Positions 59,967-64,000 of a stretch of DNA of 64,000 nucleotides are shown here, piece after piece. Position 1 is the stretch's first letter. Every line of letters starts with the position of its first letter. The notes under the pieces are model-generated. The model had not been told where the DNA came from. It did no database searches and saw only the letters and a program-made list of their open reading frames with translations. The DNA comes from Actinophytocola sp963727495. GTDB taxonomy: Bacteria > Actinomycetota > Actinomycetes > Mycobacteriales > Pseudonocardiaceae. Where the stretch lies: positions 62,001 to 126,000 of the forward strand of contig CAVSGQ010000008.1 of assembly GCA_963727495.1 (NCBI GenBank). Direction: 5' to 3'. Made by a program: the position numbers and the translations under genes.

Positions 59967-61061
59967 TCAGCCGTCCGGGTGGCTGATCACCGGCAGGATC
60001 GCGCGGGCCTCGTCGTGGCGCAGGCCGGTCGCCTGCAGCAGGTCGACGGCGACCGACCGCAGCTGCGCGGCGATCACCTGGGCGGAGAACCCGCTGTGCG
60101 CCAGGCTGTCGGTACCGACGGTGCTGGTGGCATCGCGCAGCGCCTCGCGGGTGGTGGCCGGTGAGCGGCCGAGGTTCTCGGCGAGCAGGTCCGCGGCGGC
60201 GGCGAGCCTGCGCAGCCCCTCGGGCAGGCTGGGCGGCACCGGCTCGTCGTCGAGCAGCGCGGACCGGGTGCGGCGCAGCAGCACGCGGCTGTTGCGCATC
60301 GCGTGGTCGAGCGGCTCCGCGGCGTCCAGATAGGACCGGAGCAGGCCGCGCCTGCGGCGCTGCAGCGGGGAGATCACCAGGATCTCGCGCGCGGTGCGCA
60401 ACGCGTCGCGGAACTCGTCGATCGGCTGCTGGGTGCGGATGCGGCGCAGCGCCCGGCCGGCGAGCTCCGGGTCGCGCCGCTCGAGGGCCTCGGCTGCGGC
60501 GGCGATCGCGGTGCTCAGCTCGGCGATCATCTGGACGGCGCGCTTGCGCGCGATGCTCGGCGGGTTGCCGGGCAGCACGGCGATCGCGGCGAGCCCGAGC
60601 AGGCCGCCGATGAGCGCGTCGAGCATCCGGTCGACACCCCCGGTACCGCCGGGCGGGAGCAGGGTCGCGACCAGCACCGCGGAGGACCCGGCCTGCAGCA
60701 CGATGAGCGGCCCGCCGCCGAGCAGGACGGCGGCCGTCATGGCGAGCCCGAGCACCAGCGCGAGCTGCCAGGGTCCGGTGCCGATGGAGGAGACGAGCAG
60801 GTCACCCACGCCCACCCCGACACTGACCCCGACCACGAGCTCGACCACCCGCCGCAACCGCTGCTGCCCGAGGCCGACGCCGATGCAGATGATCACCGCG
60901 ATGGGCGCGAAGAACGGCCTGCTGTGCCCGAACACCTGGGTGGCCACGAGCCAGGCCAGCGCCGCCGCGATCGCGCACTGGAGGATGGGCAGCCCCATGC
61001 TGCGCAGCAACCGGATCCGTCGCCGCGCCGCGGCACGCACCCGAGCCCGGCTCACCCGCAC
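59967..61061 (-). CDS. FUSC family membrane protein (aromatic acid exporter-type)
   Basis: 364 residues. The first ~170 contain about six membrane helices with the FUSC-type loop FGHSRPFFAPIAVIICIGVGLGQQRLRRVVEL and GGVDRMLDALIGGLLGLAAIAVLP. The C-terminal half is a cytoplasmic helical domain. Related proteins export aromatic acids; the substrate here is unknown. Basic N-terminus (RVSRARVRAAARRRIRLLR). Confidence 0.8.
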   Translation of the reverse strand: MRVSRARVRAAARRRIRLLRSMGLPILQCAIAAALAWLVATQVFGHSRPFFAPIAVIICIGVGLGQQRLRRVVELVVGVSVGVGVGDLLVSSIGTGPWQLALVLGLAMTAAVLLGGGPLIVLQAGSSAVLVATLLPPGGTGGVDRMLDALIGGLLGLAAIAVLPGNPPSIARKRAVQMIAELSTAIAAAAEALERRDPELAGRALRRIRTQQPIDEFRDALRTAREILVISPLQRRRRGLLRSYLDAAEPLDHAMRNSRVLLRRTRSALLDDEPVPPSLPEGLRRLAAAADLLAENLGRSPATTREALRDATSTVGTDSLAHSGFSAQVIAAQLRSVAVDLLQATGLRHDEARAILPVISHPDG

Positions 61062-61203
61062 GCCCCGAAGGCTAACGGGAAACGTCCGTCACGAGGCGAC
61101 TGTCGCCGATCGGCGGACCCCCGGTAGGTCGACTTACACTCGATCGGTAGGAAACCGACGACGAGGTCGCGTGCCATGGGCCGCGGCTGGTCTGCGAGGA
61201 ACC

Positions 61204-61728
61204 ATGCGCCACGAGCAGGACCCGGACAGAACCCGCCTCGATCCGTATCCCGCCGCCGAACCACCGGCCGCGCAGCGTCCCGCGGAGTCGCGAACCCCGC
61301 AACCGCCACCGGTCTCCGCGCCGCGCGACGCCCGGTACCCGGACGCCCCGTACCAGGACGAGGTCGTCGAGGAAGGCGTCGCGAACCCGGACTACCGCCG
61401 GATCCGTACCGTGAACACGGTCTGCACGGTCATCACCGTGATCACCGCCGCGTTCGCCGTCGTGCTCGGCGTGCACATCGTGCTGGTGCTGGGCGAGGCG
61501 AACATGGGCAACGGGTTCGCCGCGTTCGTGGACGGCTGGGCGTCCGGTGTCCGCCTGGGACTCAACGGCCTCTTCACACCCGGCAGCGCCAAGATCGCCA
61601 CCCTGCTGAACGAGGGTCTCGCGGCCATCCTGTGGCTGGTGATCGGCGGCGTGCTCACCTATCTCATCCGCCGGTTCGCGCTGCCCGGCCCGCGCCGCCT
61701 GCAGCGCTACCGCCGCGTGGTTCGCTGA
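61204..61728 (+). CDS. Membrane protein with Pro-rich N-terminus and two helices
   Basis: 174 residues from ATG 61204. The first 80 are proline-rich and acidic. The helices are CTVITVITAAFAVVLGVHIVLVL and LLNEGLAAILWLVIGGVLTYLI, separated by a loop with FAAFVDGWASGVRLGLNGLF. A basic tail (RRFALPGPRRLQRYRRVVR) ends the protein. No named family is recognised. It overlaps the udgX remnant by 22 bp. Confidence 0.7.
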   Translation: MRHEQDPDRTRLDPYPAAEPPAAQRPAESRTPQPPPVSAPRDARYPDAPYQDEVVEEGVANPDYRRIRTVNTVCTVITVITAAFAVVLGVHIVLVLGEANMGNGFAAFVDGWASGVRLGLNGLFTPGSAKIATLLNEGLAAILWLVIGGVLTYLIRRFALPGPRRLQRYRRVVR

Positions 61729-62045
61729 CCGCCCGGCGCAAGGACCTCCGCCACGACCGCGAGGTCGGCCACCAGATCCTGGTAGGCCGCCTCGCGGTCG
61801 TCGGCGCGGAGCACCGCCGACGGGTGCACGGTGGCGAGCGCGCGCTCGTCGCGACCGGGGATCGGCAGGACCTCGCCGCGCTGCCTGGTGACGCGGAAAC
61901 CCGTGCCCAGCAACGACTTCGCCGCCGTGGCGCCCAGGCACACCACCAGCTCGGGACGCACCGCGTCGAGCTCGGCGTCCAGCCACGGCCGGCAGGCGAC
62001 GACCCGGGCGCGACCCGGCCAAACGCGGCTGGTTTCACGGTGTGG
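61707..62045 (-). pseudogene. udgX: C-terminal remnant of a UdgX-type uracil-DNA glycosylase
   Basis: About 112 residues remain: VVACRPWLDAELDAVRPELV, VCLGATAAKSLLGTGFRVTR, QRGEVLPIPG and the motif B region ATVHPSAVLRADDREAAY. This is the second half of UdgX/family-4-like uracil-DNA glycosylases. The N-terminal iron-sulfur and active-site half is absent; upstream sequence (PHRETSRV) only faintly recalls the KRRIH loop. It was probably truncated when the small gene at 62092 came to lie there. Confidence 0.72.
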
Positions 62046-62056
62046 ACGGACGGGTA
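62032..62056 (+). promoter_or_regulatory. SigB/SigF-type promoter for the 56-residue protein gene
   Basis: GTTT (62032-62035), 16 nt, GGGTA (62052-62056) followed by G. The predicted start near 62063 gives a 29-nt leader containing GGGAGGAG. Confidence 0.55.
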
Positions 62057-62091
62057 GCCGCTGGGTTCCACCGGCGAAGGGAGGAGCGCCC

Positions 62092-62262
62092 ATGCACCGG
62101 GAGAGTGACACGCACGGGCCGCGCCAGGACGAGGCCATCAAGCACGAGCTGGACGGCATGCTCCACGCCAACCGCCCGAGCCGCGCCGAGGAGTGGCGCG
62201 AACCCGAACTGCCGGGCGACGAGGACCACCGATGGGAGGACACCCGCCCGGAACAGGATTGA
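62092..62262 (+). CDS. Small acidic conserved actinobacterial protein (56 residues)
   Basis: 56 residues, ATG 62092 with GGGAGGAG 5 nt upstream. The composition is charged, with HGPRQDEAIKHELDGML and RAEEWREPELPGDED. This pattern (HGPR.DE ... RAEEWR.PE.PG) recurs in small actinobacterial proteins of unknown function, as I recall them. It is probably under stress control through the SigB/SigF-type promoter and is followed by a strong bidirectional hairpin. Confidence 0.7.
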   Translation: MHRESDTHGPRQDEAIKHELDGMLHANRPSRAEEWREPELPGDEDHRWEDTRPEQD

Positions 62263-62367
62263 CGCCATATCCAACGGGTATGCCCTTCGGCACGGTCGTG
62301 GCACGCCCGGGAGTGAGCGCGGCCCAGATCCCGCGAGTTGAACACCCCAGCTGGCGGGATCGCACCC

Positions 62368-62402
62368 CCTCGGCGGTCATGCCCCCGGCGTGACCGCCGA
62401 GG
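62368..62402. terminator. Bidirectional terminator hairpin between convergent genes
   Basis: CCTCGGCGGTCA (62368-62379), 11-nt loop, TGACCGCCGAGG (62391-62402): a perfect 12-bp stem between convergent genes ending at 62262 and 62418. A weaker GATCCCGC/GCGGGATC stem lies at 62327-62361. Confidence 0.7.
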
Positions 62403-62417
62403 TACGCGTTGCGCGCG

Positions 62418-62789
62418 TCAGTGCGCCAGCAGGACGAGCACCATCGCCACCGCGGCGGGCAACGCCTGCACCAGCAGGATGCGCCGGTTCGCCGTCGCCG
62501 CGCCGTAGAGGCCCGCCACGATCACGCAGGCCAGGAAGAAGAGCGTGACCGGGTAGCCCACGGTGCCGCCCGCGCCACCCGCGACCAGGCCGAACACCAG
62601 CCCGGCGGCGAGAAAACCGTTGTAGAGCCCCTGGTTCGCCGCGAGGACGGCGCTGGACTCCGCCACCTCCTCGGTCGTGCCGAAGATCCGGCGTACCCGT
62701 GGTGTCCGCCACAGGAACATCTCCAGCACCAGGAAGTACCCGTGCACGAGGGCCACCAGGCCCACCACGACCGCGGCCACGACGTCCAA
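62418..62789 (-). CDS. DUF1304 family membrane protein
   Basis: 123 residues, four helices. VHGYFLVLEMFLW followed by RIFG and ANQGLYNGFLAAGLVFGLV is the DUF1304 pattern. Function unknown. The TTG start at 62789 has AGGAGG 6 nt upstream. It is the last of three minus-strand genes here, 9 bp after the small membrane protein gene. Confidence 0.82.
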   Translation of the reverse strand: MDVVAAVVVGLVALVHGYFLVLEMFLWRTPRVRRIFGTTEEVAESSAVLAANQGLYNGFLAAGLVFGLVAGGAGGTVGYPVTLFFLACVIVAGLYGAATANRRILLVQALPAAVAMVLVLLAH

Positions 62790-62798
62790 CCCGACCTC

Positions 62799-63068
62799 CT
62801 ACCCGGCGGGCTGTTCGCCCTCCTCCTCCGACACCGGCACCCGCAGCGGCCGCAGCCACGTCCACAGCACGAACAGCGCGGCGACCACCAGCATCCCGAG
62901 CCCGGCCCACAGGTTGATGTTCACGCCCGCGGACTTCTCGATCTCCTCGTCCGTGGTGAACCCGATGCCGAGCACGGTGGTCACCAGACCGTACACGCCG
63001 AGGAGCAGGGCGATGACGAGCCGGATGTCGAACGCGCCCGCGCGCCGGGTCGAAGCCGTCGAAGTCAT
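62799..63068 (-). CDS. Small two-helix membrane protein next to a symporter
   Basis: 89 residues. Helices are RLVIALLLGVYGLVTTVLGI and LWAGLGMLVVAALFVLWTWL, separated by DEEIEKSAGVNINL; the C-terminus is acidic. It lies 10 bp downstream of the sodium:solute symporter gene. Small proteins of this kind are often encoded with SSS transporters and may be accessory subunits (inference). Confidence 0.75.
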   Translation of the reverse strand: MTSTASTRRAGAFDIRLVIALLLGVYGLVTTVLGIGFTTDEEIEKSAGVNINLWAGLGMLVVAALFVLWTWLRPLRVPVSEEEGEQPAG

Positions 63069-63078
63069 CGCGTCCTCC

Positions 63079-64000
63079 CTAGAAGATGATGTTCAGCACG
63101 ATCGTGATCACGAGGACGACGCCCGCGAGCAGGGCCGGGTTGCGGTACCACCCGGCGTCCTCGCCCTCCGCGGACGGCGTGCGGTCCTTCTTCGGTGTCA
63201 GCGAGTACACCAGCCCGGCGAGCTCTGCCGCCGGTTTCGGCGTGGTGCGGTAGGTGACCGCCACGCTCACCGCGATGTCCACCACGAACGCCGCCCCGGC
63301 GCCGACGAACGCGCCACCCTGGCCGGGCAGCGCCCATGCACCCGACTCGGTCAGCACGAACACGGTGACCGCGGACAGGGTGCCCGCGACCAGGCCGGAC
63401 CAGCCCGCGGCCGGCGTCATCCGGCGCCAGAACAGGCCGAGGATGAACGTGGCGAACAGCGGCGCGTTGAAGAAGGAGAACAGCTGCTGGAGGTAGTCCA
63501 TCAGGTTGGCGTAGGTGGACGCGATGAACGCGGTGCCGATCGCGAGCAGCGTCGCGGCGGCGGTGACCGTGCGGCCGACGCGGAGGTAGTAGCCGTCCGG
63601 CCGGTCCTTGCGGACGTAGGCCTGCCAGATGTCGTAGGTGAACACGGTGTTGAACGAGCTCAGGTTCGCCGCCATGCCGGCCATGAACGACGCGAGCAGG
63701 CCGGCGATCGCGATGCCGAGCATGCCGTTGGGCAGCAGGTCCCGCATGAGCAGCAGCAGCGCGTCGTTGAACGTGGCGCCGCTGGGCGCGGTGCCGTCGG
63801 ACATCAGCGCGGCCTTGTTGTCGCCCTGCAGTTCGGTGACCGCGACGCCGGCGATCATGCCGGGGATGATCACGATGAACGGGACCAGCATCTTCGGGAA
63901 CGCGCCGATGATCGGCGTACGCATGGCCGCGGACATGCTGCGGGCCGCCATCGCCCGCTGCACCTCGACGAAGTTCGTCGTCCAGTACCCGAAGGACAGC
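63079..64000 (-). CDS. Sodium:solute symporter (SSS family), C-terminal part; runs off the window
   Basis: The frame is open to the end of the window, so the N-terminus is missing. Visible are LSFGYWTTNFVEVQRAMAAR, the helix pair around ANLSSFNTVFTYDIWQAYVR, and FSFFNAPLFATFILGLFWRR. Several further helices precede a short cytosolic loop (LTPKKDRTPSAEGEDAG) and a final helix. The SF-type sodium-site residues and the GYWTTNFVEVQRA segment resemble sugar-type SSS transporters. The transported solute is unknown. Confidence 0.85.
   Translation of the reverse strand, partial: LSFGYWTTNFVEVQRAMAARSMSAAMRTPIIGAFPKMLVPFIVIIPGMIAGVAVTELQGDNKAALMSDGTAPSGATFNDALLLLMRDLLPNGMLGIAIAGLLASFMAGMAANLSSFNTVFTYDIWQAYVRKDRPDGYYLRVGRTVTAAATLLAIGTAFIASTYANLMDYLQQLFSFFNAPLFATFILGLFWRRMTPAAGWSGLVAGTLSAVTVFVLTESGAWALPGQGGAFVGAGAAFVVDIAVSVAVTYRTTPKPAAELAGLVYSLTPKKDRTPSAEGEDAGWYRNPALLAGVVLVITIVLNIIF

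Overview
The window looks like chromosomal DNA of a high-G+C actinomycete, most likely a Pseudonocardiaceae member such as Amycolatopsis (inference). The signs are the very high G+C, frequent GTG/TTG starts, mycothiol-dependent-type enzymes, an EthA/EthR pair, a DUF397/XRE-DUF5753/SAM-methyltransferase cassette, and small actinobacterial families (DUF2277, DUF2630). No rRNA, tRNA or CRISPR array was seen.

Layout. 1-11 kb: oxidoreductases, two DinB/maleylpyruvate-isomerase-like proteins, a TetR regulator with a divergent promoter and operators, an NAD-dependent DNA ligase with a nucleoside hydrolase, a DksA-like protein, a secreted M19-like hydrolase, a methyltransferase and an SRPBCC protein. 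Decayed aldo/keto-reductase and IS630 remnants also lie here. 11-17 kb: a topoisomerase IV-type pair, parE-parC; ParC carries a 307-residue intein directly after its catalytic tyrosine. 17-21 kb: a Hen1-Pnkp RNA end-healing and sealing cassette. 21-26.5 kb: SDR, HAD, a membrane protein, an esterase-like hydrolase, and an EthA-like monooxygenase divergent from an EthR-like regulator with two operator palindromes. 26.5-31.5 kb: a CheB / STAS-HATPase / CheR-PAS / MEDS-STAS signalling operon behind a SigB/SigF-type promoter, with a divergent HesB-like gene behind a second such promoter. 31.5-37.3 kb: a TetR-membrane protein pair, a complete ISL3-type insertion sequence with an 8-bp target duplication, and a more A+T-rich DUF397/XRE/methyltransferase cassette with three copies of a putative operator. 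37.3-43.8 kb: a tightly overlapping herA-sbcD-sbcC-nurA DNA-end-processing operon. 44-48 kb: small conserved proteins, a YbdK-type carboxylate-amine ligase, an SGNH hydrolase and a phospholipase-D-like protein. 48-57 kb: a maltooligosaccharide/trehalose locus (malQ-glgX-treY-treZ). 57-64 kb: DUF2630, an AI-2E-type permease, a second nucleoside hydrolase, an NAD(P)-binding protein, a FUSC protein, a udgX remnant, small proteins and the end of a sodium:solute symporter.

Three themes cross the window. First, an RNA-repair cassette and an HerA/NurA/SbcCD operon point to nucleic-acid damage tolerance. Second, at least five SigB/SigF-like promoter motifs (GTTT, 15-16 nt, GGGTA; one has GTTA) sit just upstream of signalling, YbdK, trehalose and small-protein genes, suggesting a shared general-stress input. 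Third, a palindrome TCCACWGTGGA occurs five times inside genes in all three codon phases, which no annotated feature explains.

Caution: several otherwise intact genes (cheR, herA, malQ, glgX, the IS transposase) carry apparent single-base indels, most in G/C-rich runs. These may be sequencing errors rather than real mutations.
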